From contig NZ_BNEO01000006.1 in the NCBI RefSeq assembly GCF_014905415.1, forward strand, positions 62,001 to 126,000: a stretch of 64,000 nucleotides of DNA. Reading direction: 5' to 3'. The notes beneath the pieces are model-generated. The model was not told where the DNA came from. It searched no databases and saw nothing but the letters and a program-made list of their open reading frames with translations. Made by a program: the position numbers and the translations under genes. Shown here piece by piece: positions 54,254 to 63,428 of the stretch (positions within the stretch are counted from its first letter, which is position 1; each line of letters opens with the position of its first letter). The DNA is from Virgibacillus salexigens (GTDB taxonomy: Bacteria > Bacillota > Bacilli > Bacillales > Amphibacillaceae).

Positions 54254-54658
54254 TTATGGTAAAGTAATATCGAACAGCTGGCCGAACAAATACCAGATGA
54301 TCAATGATGTAGAAAGTGAGTTAGTTAATGAGACAAAGATCGATTTCTTTTTGATATCACCAATGAATAGTAAACTAATCAAAAACATAAAAAGGATGGT
54401 CGCAAGCAAAAATCCAATTGATTCAAGGACAAACGCATACGCTATTATTAACACGAGGGTTCCAAAGAATTTCAGTTTGTCATAGTTGTCGACGAAAAAT
54501 TGAAAATGAAACTCCCTCAACCTTCTTTCTTTTATTCTTCTGATGACATTGAGAAACAACATCAACACCGCTAAAAAAATCAAAATCGTCAGCATAATGT
54601 TCGGAAAGATAGTATGGTATTCACTAAATTTCAATTCAACCGTAAGCAGACCTTTCAA
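54254..54658 (-). CDS. tctB: tripartite tricarboxylate transporter, TctB subunit
   Basis: Small membrane subunit, 134 residues with four hydrophobic helices. I prefer a TTG start at 54658, which has GAGGTG seven bases upstream; the ATG at 54682 has no ribosome site. Lies between tctC and tctA, the usual order C-B-A. Confidence 0.83.
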   Translation of the reverse strand: MKGLLTVELKFSEYHTIFPNIMLTILIFLAVLMLFLNVIRRIKERRLREFHFQFFVDNYDKLKFFGTLVLIIAYAFVLESIGFLLATILFMFLISLLFIGDIKKKSIFVSLTNSLSTSLIIWYLFGQLFDITLP

Positions 54659-54708
54659 TGGTTTCACCTCTTCTATAAGCATCTGTTTATTCAGACGGAC
54701 TATTTCAA

Positions 54709-55752
54709 TTAATTGGTAATATTGTCCAAGCTTGGCGCCTTTTTGATAATTTTTTGGAAGGTCTCCCTCTTTTCCAGTAAATATTCCTCAGCTTTATCAG
54801 CTGGGATGTACTTGGTTTTATATGAGTTTTTAGCTAAGTCTTCCGCATATTCTGGGTTTTCTTGTATTTTGGCTACAGCATTGTTTAACTTTGAAGCAAA
54901 GTCTTGATCAACATCTTTTGGCATAAGGAAGAAAAATTCCTTATCAAATACGAACTCTTTGCCATCAACTTTAATCCCTTGTTCCGCAAAAGTAGGAATT
55001 TCATAGCCTTCTACCCGTTCACCAGCTGTAATACCAAGAAACTTCATTTTAATTTCATCATCTACTCCATCTTTGACATATTCGCTGTTGCCGCCTATGG
55101 AACCGTTAATGATATCTGCATTCCCATCCCATAGTGCCTGGTTCTTATCTTCTTGAGAGCCTGTCACATAAGCTTTTATACGATCAGAAACTTTCGTTCC
55201 GTATTTTTCTTTCACCCAAAGATAATAACCGTTGAACGTGATCTCTGAGACTCCACCTGATTCAATTGCTACAGTGATCGTTTCGTCGGGGTTCTGTTTT
55301 AGCCACTCTGCGGATTCTGCCATTGTGTCATATGGTGCACCTCCTTTTGCAAGGAAGGCATTACCTGGGTTGACAGATACAATTGGCCCAATTGTCCAAT
55401 TTTCCAACTTGTTATTTTCTTGAATACTTCCATATTCAACCCCTAAATACGACATGTCATGAAAAAACATGATTGTACTTCCATCATTCCTTGCTTTTCC
55501 TAACTCCTGAAAAGCCCTGACGGCGCCTACTGCATCCACTTTAATATTGGTCTTTAAATTATCTTCCAAATAACGACTAATCGTATCGGCATTTTGATAT
55601 GTATCCCCACCAGTTGACGTTGAACCGATCACTAGTCTAATCCTTGAAACATCGACTTCTCCCTCATCGTTTGAACCAGAAGCCTTATCGCCGCAAGCAG
55701 TTAAACTGAGCATGAGTATAACGATCAAAAAAATTATTAAAGAATTCTTCAT
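54709..55752 (-). CDS. tctC: tripartite tricarboxylate transporter, TctC substrate-binding lipoprotein
   Basis: Extracytoplasmic solute-binding protein of 347 residues: signal peptide with lipobox LTAC, then a periplasmic-binding fold of the TctC/Bug family (IRLVIGSTSTGGDTYQNADTI; later AIESGGVSEIT). It binds the substrate and hands it to TctA/B. The start is ATG at 55752 with GGGAG upstream; the frame runs back to 55887 without support. Ligand inferred as an aldarate from the operon. Confidence 0.9.
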   Translation of the reverse strand: MKNSLIIFLIVILMLSLTACGDKASGSNDEGEVDVSRIRLVIGSTSTGGDTYQNADTISRYLEDNLKTNIKVDAVGAVRAFQELGKARNDGSTIMFFHDMSYLGVEYGSIQENNKLENWTIGPIVSVNPGNAFLAKGGAPYDTMAESAEWLKQNPDETITVAIESGGVSEITFNGYYLWVKEKYGTKVSDRIKAYVTGSQEDKNQALWDGNADIINGSIGGNSEYVKDGVDDEIKMKFLGITAGERVEGYEIPTFAEQGIKVDGKEFVFDKEFFFLMPKDVDQDFASKLNNAVAKIQENPEYAEDLAKNSYKTKYIPADKAEEYLLEKRETFQKIIKKAPSLDNITN

Positions 55753-55898
55753 CTTATTCTCTCCCATCCGAATTTGTAATCGCATACATATAACTCCAAT
55801 ACTTTTCATTATCCTTTTAAAAACATATATAATATAAAAAATAAATGTGAATAGAAATATGTCTGCCGCCAGAAGTTCCAGCGGCAACCATTCTTTTC

Positions 55899-57362
55899 TT
55901 ATTTCGTTAAAACTGTTTTGATCGAGGTGAAGAATTCTATTGCTGCTTGTCCCTGTTCACGAGAATGAGAACTTGAATTTTTCATTCCACCGAATGGAGC
56001 CTGTAATTCAACACCTGCGCTCTCTGCGTTGATTCGAACAAGTCCCGCGTCGATATCTTCTATGAATGTTAGCATCTTCTGTATATTAGACGTGAAGATA
56101 GAGGCGCTTAAACCGAACTCTACATCATTTGCTATATTCAATGCTTCCTCCATTGTGTTCACTTTCATGAGTGTAATCACAGGACCGAATATCTCTTCCT
56201 GTGCTATTGTCATCGATGTAGTGACATTCTCAAAAATCGTTGGTTGGATGAAATGGCCTTTTTCAAAGCTACCTGCTGTCAGCCTTTCTCCACCAATAAC
56301 AAGGGAGGCACCCTCTTTTCTCCCTTTTTGAATATAGGAAAGAACTGTATTCAACTGACGCTCATTGACAGCTGGTCCCATCCAGACCCCTTCCTGTAGA
56401 CCATCTCCTACTATAATCTCATTGGTTTTCGCGACCAGCTTTTCTTTAAACCGGTCATACACATTCTCCAATACAATTACTCGGCTTGTAGCAGTACACT
56501 TTTGTCCTGTAGACCGAAAAGCCCCACTGATCGTTGCTTCGACAGCTTGATCAAGATCAGCATCTGCATCTACGATGACTGGGTTTTTCCCGCCCATTTC
56601 CAGCTGATATTTCGCACCTCTTGCTAATGCTGTTTGACCAATTTGCTTCCCTACCGTATTAGAACCAGTAAAAGTGATACCGTTAACATCAGAGTGATTA
56701 GCTATTCCTTTGCCAATAACATTGCCAGGGCCAGTTACCATGTTCACGACGCCCGACGGAAAACCAGCCAATTCAAAACATTCAAAAACCTTAGCGCATG
56801 TTACTGCCGCTTCAGTTGCTGGTTTCAGGACAATAGAATTACCATAGATTAAAGCAGGTGCCGCTTTCCAAATTGGAATCGCAACAGGAAAATTCCATGG
56901 AGTAATAATTCCAACAACACCAAGAGGAGCTCGTGTTGTAAACATCAACGCTTCTTTGTCGGTTGAAGGGATGACATCTCCTACTTTCCGTAAACCTTCT
57001 CCAGCATAATAACGAAGAATTGCTACTCCACGTGCTGTTTCACCTTTTGCTTCTGGTAAAGTTTTACCCATTTCCCTTGTCATAGATTCTGCAACTTCAT
57101 CTATCCTACTTTCAAGAATGTCAGCTGCTTTGTATAGATACTTCCCTCTTACATCTCCAGAAAGTTTCTTCCATTCCTTCTGTGAATTCTTTGCAGCAGC
57201 CACTGCTTTGTCTAAATCTTCGTTACTCGACTTCGGTACATATCCAACAACTTCTTCTGTATTTGCCGGATTTCTGTTTTCAGTCCATTCATTTTTACTT
57301 GATTCAATCCATTCGCCATTAACATAGTTTAAATAACGCTTGTTTTGCGTATTAATAGTCAT
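55899..57362 (-). CDS. 2,5-dioxovalerate (alpha-ketoglutaric semialdehyde) dehydrogenase
   Basis: NAD(P)-dependent aldehyde dehydrogenase of 487 residues, like B. subtilis YcbD, that oxidises 2-oxoglutarate semialdehyde to 2-oxoglutarate, the last step of aldarate breakdown. [10 protein letters not shown] is the nucleotide-binding signature; the catalytic Glu is in LEMGGKNP and the nucleophilic Cys in GQKCTATSR. Function within the broad ALDH family is taken from the operon. GGAGG precedes the ATG. Confidence 0.88.
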   Translation of the reverse strand: MTINTQNKRYLNYVNGEWIESSKNEWTENRNPANTEEVVGYVPKSSNEDLDKAVAAAKNSQKEWKKLSGDVRGKYLYKAADILESRIDEVAESMTREMGKTLPEAKGETARGVAILRYYAGEGLRKVGDVIPSTDKEALMFTTRAPLGVVGIITPWNFPVAIPIWKAAPALIYGNSIVLKPATEAAVTCAKVFECFELAGFPSGVVNMVTGPGNVIGKGIANHSDVNGITFTGSNTVGKQIGQTALARGAKYQLEMGGKNPVIVDADADLDQAVEATISGAFRSTGQKCTATSRVIVLENVYDRFKEKLVAKTNEIIVGDGLQEGVWMGPAVNERQLNTVLSYIQKGRKEGASLVIGGERLTAGSFEKGHFIQPTIFENVTTSMTIAQEEIFGPVITLMKVNTMEEALNIANDVEFGLSASIFTSNIQKMLTFIEDIDAGLVRINAESAGVELQAPFGGMKNSSSHSREQGQAAIEFFTSIKTVLTK

Positions 57363-57420
57363 AGTTCGCCTCCTGTTAAAATAGAATTTATTTTATTGGA
57401 TTTACCATAAAATAGCTTTG

Positions 57421-58353
57421 TTAAGGGTGCGTCAACTTATTAGCAACAGGATACATTTCAAATGCCTTGGTTAATACTTTTTCAAGTTGTTGGTAATGTT
57501 CTTTTTCTACCGGTACAATCGGTGGTCTTACAGTGTTAGCAATAGGCAATCCGATAATTTCCATCCCTGCTTTTATCAAAGAAACAGCATAGCCTTTTCT
57601 CTGTTTTCTAATGTGGTTGATTGGTAGAATTATATTTTCATATAATGCTTGTACTTCCTCCTTACGATCATTCAATAGTGCTTCGTAGAATCCCCTTGAG
57701 ATATGTGGAATATAATTTGAAATTGCGGAGGAATACGAATGGAATCCTAAAGGTATATAGGCTGGCATTGTTACTTCCGCCATCGGCATGCCATTCAACC
57801 ACCCTAGACGGTTTCTAATCGTCTGGGTAAGTTCAATATTAAGATCCATATTACCGATGCCATCTTTCAGTCCTACAACTTGAGGAAATTCTATTAACTT
57901 TCTTAATGTATTAAGATCGAGAATCGCATTTGCCCGTTGATACACGATCGCGTTCAGATCCGTGCTCAATATAATTGATTTATAATATTCATAAAGTCCT
58001 TCCTGCTCTCCTGCAATTAAATAAGGAGGAAGCATTAAGTATCCATCAGCTCCATACTTAACAGAAATCTGAGCTTTTTCCAGCGCCTCAGATAAAACAC
58101 CGCCGACGCCAGTGTAGACCGGTACTTTCTTCCCCGCAACAGAGGTAGCTAATTCTACCATTCTTTCATACTCTTTCAGGCTTATAGCATTAAACTCACC
58201 CGATCCACAAGCAATAAAAATGGCTTCCAAATGATTCTCCAATAAGAACTCGATATTGCGACTTAACGCTTTTTCATCAATGTTTCCGCTTTCATTAAAT
58301 GGGGTAATCGGAAATCCTAAAATGCCTGTCGGTGCCTTTCTTTCAATTGTCAT
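57421..58353 (-). CDS. kdgD: 5-dehydro-4-deoxyglucarate dehydratase
   Basis: DapA-type TIM-barrel enzyme (310 residues) that dehydrates and decarboxylates 5-dehydro-4-deoxyglucarate to 2-oxoglutarate semialdehyde. The Schiff-base Lys is in VVGLKDGIGN; GFPITPFNESG and ACGSGEF near the start and IVYQRANAIL fit the family. The start at 58353 uses AAAGGA upstream; an ATG nine bases earlier is less well placed. First enzyme gene after the regulator. Confidence 0.88.
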   Translation of the reverse strand: MTIERKAPTGILGFPITPFNESGNIDEKALSRNIEFLLENHLEAIFIACGSGEFNAISLKEYERMVELATSVAGKKVPVYTGVGGVLSEALEKAQISVKYGADGYLMLPPYLIAGEQEGLYEYYKSIILSTDLNAIVYQRANAILDLNTLRKLIEFPQVVGLKDGIGNMDLNIELTQTIRNRLGWLNGMPMAEVTMPAYIPLGFHSYSSAISNYIPHISRGFYEALLNDRKEEVQALYENIILPINHIRKQRKGYAVSLIKAGMEIIGLPIANTVRPPIVPVEKEHYQQLEKVLTKAFEMYPVANKLTHP

Positions 58354-58367
58354 CCTTTTCATCCTTT

Positions 58368-59099
58368 CTATTTTTTATCAAGATCCGAAGAGAGCCTCGC
58401 TTCATGCCGAGCTAAGATTCTCTTTCTTGCATGATCCAAATGCCGGTACATACATATGTAAGATTCAATTGGATCTCGTTTTTCCAAGGCAGCATAAATT
58501 TCTTTGTGTTGTTCGATCGTGTATGCCTTATCTCTATCCTCTGGAGGAATAGTCTCTTGTGTCTGATCAATCATGTTTAAAAGCGGGTCAATTATCCCTT
58601 CAATAATCGGATTGGTTGCACTGTAAGCTATAATTCGGTGGAACTCTTTATCTAGTTCAATCGTGCTTCCTTCCTGTGCTTCCATCTTCTCCATGTTTTC
58701 TTTCATCCTTCTCAAGTCATCATCAGTAATCTTTTCGGCTGCAAGTGTGACAAGCCCCAGTTCCTGTACTATCCGTGTCTCAATAAAAGCTTTGATATCT
58801 CCTACTGATAACGACAGCATAATTTTAAAAGGCTTGCTTCCAATTTTATTCGTAAAGTACGTTCCTTCTCTCGTCTTCCTGCGGACAATTCCAATAGTCT
58901 CTAGCGAACTGATCGCTTCCCGCAAAACAGGGCGGCTGACCATGAACATGTCGAGCAACTCCATTTCTGAAGGGAGCTTGTCCCCTGGTTTTAATTGACC
59001 ACTCAATAATAATTCGATGATCTGGTCAATTACCTGGCTTGATAGCGTTTCTCTTTTTACAGATTTTATCTTTAATTGATCCTTTGTTTGGCTCATCAT
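58368..59099 (-). CDS. FCD-type GntR regulator of aldarate genes
   Basis: A 243-residue regulator: the N-terminal winged helix-turn-helix has GDKLPSEMELLDMFMVSRPVLREAI, and the C-terminal FCD domain carries the LDKEFHRIIAYSATN metal/ligand motif. It is the first gene of the aldarate operon, located as ycbG is in B. subtilis. Perfect inverted repeats at its own promoter (59209-59235) suggest autoregulated repression relieved by an aldarate or pathway intermediate. Confidence 0.88.
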   Translation of the reverse strand: MMSQTKDQLKIKSVKRETLSSQVIDQIIELLLSGQLKPGDKLPSEMELLDMFMVSRPVLREAISSLETIGIVRRKTREGTYFTNKIGSKPFKIMLSLSVGDIKAFIETRIVQELGLVTLAAEKITDDDLRRMKENMEKMEAQEGSTIELDKEFHRIIAYSATNPIIEGIIDPLLNMIDQTQETIPPEDRDKAYTIEQHKEIYAALEKRDPIESYICMYRHLDHARKRILARHEARLSSDLDKK

Positions 59100-59165
59100 T
59101 TCCCTACTTTCTCTTTTCTGTTTAATGATCGGTTCACCATTTTAAATATCTTGTTGTTTCGTCTA

Positions 59166-59194
59166 ATTGTAAGACAAATAAAATATTCTGTCAA
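59166..59194 (-). promoter_or_regulatory. sigma-A promoter of the aldarate operon
   Basis: TTGACA (59194-59189), 17-base spacer, TACAAT (59171-59166) on the minus strand, about 65 bases upstream of the regulator. ATTTGTCTTACAAT across the spacer and -10 box is a partial copy of the upstream operator. Confidence 0.8.
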
Positions 59195-59208
59195 TTAAAA
59201 TATTCAAA

Positions 59209-59235
59209 TTATTTATTTGTCTGACAAATAAATAA
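59209..59235. promoter_or_regulatory. 27-base perfect palindrome, probable GntR operator
   Basis: TTATTTATTTGTC T GACAAATAAATAA has perfect 13-base arms. Its core TTGTCTGACAA fits the TNGTNxACNA pattern of FadR/FCD regulators. It sits just upstream of the -35 box, with a partial copy over the -10 box. Confidence 0.75.
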
Positions 59236-59412
59236 AAATAGACTGGATTTTAAATAAATCTAGTCTTTGTTATTCTTTCAATTCAATTTGGTTTCATGTT
59301 CGTTCTTTTCAAGCAAAAAACGTAAAGAAAGCATCTTTATTAAGTTGCCAAGCTATAGGAATTGGTCTCTAATTCTACCTAGAGTACAACCAACAGCCAA
59401 GAACACTCTTCC

Positions 59413-60546
59413 TCACTCTTTTTTTGGGCCCATCAGGATAGCTGCCATACCAACCAAGCCATAAATGATAAAGGTTGTAACATAACCCCATGCTCCAATA
59501 AACCAGCCAGCGAATATGGAGCCAATTACTTGCCCTACTGCTAAAAGTAAAAATGGCACGCCAATACCTAACGATGCATTTGTGAAAAAAACACGGATCC
59601 CCCACACAAGAAGAACTCCGGTTAAAAATATATAGGCGCAACCAAATATTCCAGCAGATATATACGACATAAACCAATTCCCTGATGTAATGGATAGAAT
59701 AATGGAGGATGAAGCGATAGACATCCCCCCTAATTTATAAACAAATGGCAGCCCTTTCCTTTCAACTAACGAACCGGAAAACCCTCCTAGCACGCCAAAT
59801 AATCCAATGACAATCCAAAATCCAGATAGCTGCCAATCACTATAATTACCGGACACCTCAATAAAAGATCTGGAAAACGTCCAAAAAGCGGCCGTAGAAA
59901 ATCCTAATGTAAGTGATGCTAAAATTAAAGGATTGGATCCTTTAACTCCTCTTATGGATAAATTCCCCTTTTTTAACCTTAATTTCGGCGGTTTCGTACC
60001 TGCTTTAGGTATTGCTTGGAAATTCCATATCACGATTAGCAGGGTCAAAATAGCATAGATGAAATAGGTCAGTCTCCAATCCGATGTTAAAAAAGACGCT
60101 CCTACTCCAGATAGGGCAATACCAAAACTTGTTCCTGAATTAATCCATGTATTTGCTTTTCCTTGCTTATGCTCTTTAATCCAAAGTGATATTGCCGCTC
60201 CATATGGTGGAGAAACCAGGCCGGTGCTTCCTCCAGCAAATAAGACACCTAAAGCTAGTACCCATACATTCGTTGCGATACTGATTAGCAGCAATCCAAC
60301 AAAGGCTGATAACCCTGCTGAAATAATCATCCTCCTTGGCCCTTCTTTTGTAGTAATCACAGTAGATAAAATGATGGTGAAGCAGTAGGCTAAATAGAAT
60401 AGGGATGAAATAATTCCTGATACTAACTCAGTCATTTCAAGTGACTTATTTACCTCAGGAAGAAGCAACCCAAAACTAAATCTTGCTAATCCATAAGTGA
60501 CAGCAATCATAGTAACTCCAGGTAAAACCAACCTTAAAAATTTCAT
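59413..60546 (-). CDS. MFS transporter
   Basis: Major facilitator protein of 377 residues with about eleven to twelve helices; VTYGLARFSFGLLLPE in helix 1 resembles the YbfB/CynX-type or drug-efflux branch. The start is uncertain between 60555 and 60546; the latter has AGGA at normal distance. An operator for the upstream TetR gene lies before it. Substrate unknown. Confidence 0.82.
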   Translation of the reverse strand: MKFLRLVLPGVTMIAVTYGLARFSFGLLLPEVNKSLEMTELVSGIISSLFYLAYCFTIILSTVITTKEGPRRMIISAGLSAFVGLLLISIATNVWVLALGVLFAGGSTGLVSPPYGAAISLWIKEHKQGKANTWINSGTSFGIALSGVGASFLTSDWRLTYFIYAILTLLIVIWNFQAIPKAGTKPPKLRLKKGNLSIRGVKGSNPLILASLTLGFSTAAFWTFSRSFIEVSGNYSDWQLSGFWIVIGLFGVLGGFSGSLVERKGLPFVYKLGGMSIASSSIILSITSGNWFMSYISAGIFGCAYIFLTGVLLVWGIRVFFTNASLGIGVPFLLLAVGQVIGSIFAGWFIGAWGYVTTFIIYGLVGMAAILMGPKKE

Positions 60547-60572
60547 ATACTTCATCCTAACGTTTTATTATA

Positions 60573-60588
60573 TAGAACGACCTTTCTA
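60573..60588. promoter_or_regulatory. TetR operator copy 1 (upstream of MFS gene)
   Basis: TAGAACGACCTTTCTA: TAGAA/TTCTA half-sites with a shared core, one of three near-identical copies around this regulator. Confidence 0.65.
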
Positions 60589-60604
60589 ATTTATATTAAA
60601 AAAA

Positions 60605-61159
60605 TTACGATGTATGTTGGACTAGTGTCCTCGCCATCGCAATAGAATATTCCGTCGCTTTCTCTGCGCCAATCAATGTTGTCATGGAAGTAGTTCCTTC
60701 CAGCAATAATGTAAATTGATTAGCTAAATCCCGTTCGTTATCTTTTCCTTTTCTTTGAGCCAATAGCTGAAAATATTGAAGTAATTTGGATTTGTGTCCT
60801 CTTGCAATATTTTCAATCTCATTATCCGTCCCTGCATAATCTTCTATCGCTCTTAAAAACATATCTCCTTTGTAGGATTGTTCTTTTAACCAACGTCCAT
60901 GTGCCTCAACAGCAAGAATGAAAGGAGAATCTGAATCCATTTCTACATGGGAATCCAAATATGACCAATAACGTTCTTCCCGTTGTATAAGTACTTCTTC
61001 GACTAAGTTATCCTTGGAAGAAAAATGATTATAAAGCGTCATTGTTGCTACATTCGCTTCGCTGATAATTTGCTTCAATCCAACCCCACGAAATCCATGC
61101 TCATAAAATAAACGTTCAGCTACTTGAAGTAGTATATCCTTTTTTGTAGATCGACTCAT
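60605..61159 (-). CDS. TetR-family transcriptional regulator
   Basis: A 184-residue regulator: helix-turn-helix at about residues 8-55 (DILLQVAERLFYEHGFRGVG then ATMTLYNHFSSKDNLVEEV), followed by a helical ligand domain. The start is ATG at 61159 with AAGGAG upstream. Three copies of TAGAAMRACCTTTCTA-like sites flank it and the divergent BCCT gene, so it probably controls its own gene, the MFS gene and the BCCT transporter. Confidence 0.88.
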   Translation of the reverse strand: MSRSTKKDILLQVAERLFYEHGFRGVGLKQIISEANVATMTLYNHFSSKDNLVEEVLIQREERYWSYLDSHVEMDSDSPFILAVEAHGRWLKEQSYKGDMFLRAIEDYAGTDNEIENIARGHKSKLLQYFQLLAQRKGKDNERDLANQFTLLLEGTTSMTTLIGAEKATEYSIAMARTLVQHTS

Positions 61160-61181
61160 ATGATCAACTTCTCCTTTTAGA

Positions 61182-61197
61182 TAGAACAACCTTTCTA
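61182..61197. promoter_or_regulatory. TetR operator copy 2 (upstream of tetR)
   Basis: TAGAACAACCTTTCTA, differing from copy 1 at one base, 23 bases upstream of the tetR start. Confidence 0.65.
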
Positions 61198-61353
61198 CAT
61201 TTAGAGTATCAATTTCCTGTACTAGCGTCAAATATTTCCTTAAAAATAGGCTACAACAGGAATCCCTTTTTATTTTCTCGACCTTTCATTAGATAAATAA
61301 AGTACTCTAAAAACCCTTAATGGTTGATTACTTTATTTTCTTATGTTAAGAAT

Positions 61354-61369
61354 TAGAAAGGTCGTTCTA
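61354..61369. promoter_or_regulatory. TetR operator copy 3 (upstream of BCCT gene)
   Basis: TAGAAAGGTCGTTCTA, the exact reverse complement of copy 1, 164 bases upstream of the BCCT start. A weaker relative (CTCGACCTTTCATTA) lies near 61277. Confidence 0.65.
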
Positions 61370-61532
61370 TATATTCAAATGGAATACTTCAGGTAATAGG
61401 ATAGCTGTTTTTAAAAGGGAGGATTTTTTTCATAACGGGAACACATTTATCTTTAATATCATTAAATGAGCTGTTATCCGTTAGCCGATAGAAGCATGAA
61501 GTATTATATAAGTTTTGAAAGGGGAATAATTT

Positions 61533-63029
61533 GTGATTAAAGTTGGAAAAGTATTTTGGATATCTTTGTTTATTTCAGCTATTTTTGTTCTATGGGGAGT
61601 GATAGCACCATCTAATTTAGAGCTAATTACTTCTGAAGTTCAATCGTTTTTGACTTCACAATTTGGCTGGTTCTATATTGTTTCTGTCGCTATATTTTTA
61701 ATTTTTTCTATCTATCTTATTTTTAGCCGCTTTGGGAAGATGCGGTTAGGGAAAAAGGAAGATAAACCAGAATATAATAAAATAACATGGTTCGCTATGT
61801 TATTTAGTGCAGGAATGGGTATAGGAATTATATTCTGGGGAGCTGCGGAACCTCTTGCTCACTTCGCGTCACCTCCTGAAGCAGAACCAGAAAGTGTGGA
61901 TGCTGCTAAAAATGCTCTTCGTTTTTCTGTGTTTCATTGGGGGTTACAAACTTGGGGTATCTACACAGTTATCGCATTAGCTATCGCTTATTTCAAGTTT
62001 AGAAGAGGTGCACCCGGACTAATTAGTTCTACCTTTCAGCCTCTACTAGGAGAGAAAACAAACGGCTGGATTGGAAATGTTATCGATATTATTGCAGTAT
62101 TTGCCACTATTTTTGGAGTTGCAACCTCTCTCGGTTTGGGAGCTTCGCAAATTAGCGGTGGGGTATCATTTGTTACTGATATAGAAAATACGTTTAGTAC
62201 CCAGCTCATTATTATTGTTATTGTAACGGTTTTGTTTATGTTCTCGGCTTGGTCAGGGATAAGTAAAGGAATCAAATACTTAAGTAATACCAATATCATT
62301 TTGGCAGTGTTACTTCTTGGTTTAACTTTAATCCTTGGACCAACCACATTTATACTCAATACGTTTATTTCTACTTTAGGAGACTATGTTGAATCATTCG
62401 TATCACTTAGTTTTCAAACAGGGTCATTTGATGATAATTTTAATGGTTGGGTTCAGCAATGGACTGTTTTCTATTGGGCTTGGTTTATTGCATGGTCTCC
62501 CTTTGTAGGAACCTTCATTGCTCGTATCTCTAAAGGAAGAACCATTCGAGAATTTGTAATTGGCGTATTGTTTATCCCAACTATTTTTTGTGCGTTATGG
62601 TTTGTTGTTTTTGGTGGATCTAGTCTATTTCAAGAAATAAATGGCATAAATACTGGTCTGACGGAGTTAGCCCAAGAAGAAACATTATTTGGTTTATTCG
62701 AATCATTCCCATATGCCCCAGTATTAACCATCGTCGCCATACTATTAATTAGTACCTTCTTTATTACGTCTGCCGATTCTGCAACCTTTGTTTTGGGCAT
62801 GCAAACGACAAACGGTAGTTTAAATCCGCCTAACAAAATAAAAATGATATGGGGCGTTATCCAAGCAGCAACTGCTTCGGTATTACTCGCATCTGGCGGA
62901 CTGGGGGCATTACAAACAGCATCTATTGTCTCAGCATTTCCTTTCGCCTTTATATTGCTGTTTATGATCGTGTCTCTTGTTAAAGCATTAAAAGAAGATT
63001 ATAGGAAGGAATCCAATACCAAGCAATAA
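61533..63029 (+). CDS. BCCT-family betaine/carnitine/choline transporter
   Basis: A 498-residue transporter with about twelve helices. Signature segments are FSAGMGIGIIFWGAAEPLAHF and, in helices 7-8, WTVFYWAWFIAWSPFVGTFIARISKGRT, which carry the Trp/aromatic betaine-binding box. C-terminal tail is short and charged. OpuD-like uptake of glycine betaine for osmoprotection is likely, but the TetR control and MFS neighbour hint at a catabolic or drug-linked quaternary amine. Start is GTG at 61533. Confidence 0.9.
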   Translation: MIKVGKVFWISLFISAIFVLWGVIAPSNLELITSEVQSFLTSQFGWFYIVSVAIFLIFSIYLIFSRFGKMRLGKKEDKPEYNKITWFAMLFSAGMGIGIIFWGAAEPLAHFASPPEAEPESVDAAKNALRFSVFHWGLQTWGIYTVIALAIAYFKFRRGAPGLISSTFQPLLGEKTNGWIGNVIDIIAVFATIFGVATSLGLGASQISGGVSFVTDIENTFSTQLIIIVIVTVLFMFSAWSGISKGIKYLSNTNIILAVLLLGLTLILGPTTFILNTFISTLGDYVESFVSLSFQTGSFDDNFNGWVQQWTVFYWAWFIAWSPFVGTFIARISKGRTIREFVIGVLFIPTIFCALWFVVFGGSSLFQEINGINTGLTELAQEETLFGLFESFPYAPVLTIVAILLISTFFITSADSATFVLGMQTTNGSLNPPNKIKMIWGVIQAATASVLLASGGLGALQTASIVSAFPFAFILLFMIVSLVKALKEDYRKESNTKQ

Positions 63030-63113
63030 GCAAATGATTTAATAGAATGAGCAAGATAAACGCAACTAGCTCCTCTGGAGTAGTAATAGTTTGTTATGAA
63101 GAAATAGGAAAAC

Positions 63114-63155
63114 GCCCAATTTTTTCGATAAGAATGTAGGGAATTGGGCTTTATT
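63114..63155 (+). terminator. terminator after the BCCT gene
   Basis: GCCCAATT and AATTGGGC pair across a 20-base loop, followed by TTTATTC. The rest of the 400-base gap to 63428 shows no further gene. Confidence 0.65.
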
Positions 63156-63428
63156 CTTGGAAATCCTTAACGTAGTAAATCCACATTCTCCTAACAACAT
63201 CTGGAAAATACATTCCTAACTTTTCACAAATAAATATCATTTACACTCGGAAATTACTCGACGATCTCAACCAGTGAATAAATCGATGGTGAATAAGAAT
63301 GTTATGAAAGAGTTAATTAAATAACTATACTAATACATAACAAGAAGTTCCGATAAATCCCGTACTAAAAATATCAAGTAAGGGATCATTTTTAACGATA
63401 CTATGTACTTGTAAAGGGAGGGAAAAGG

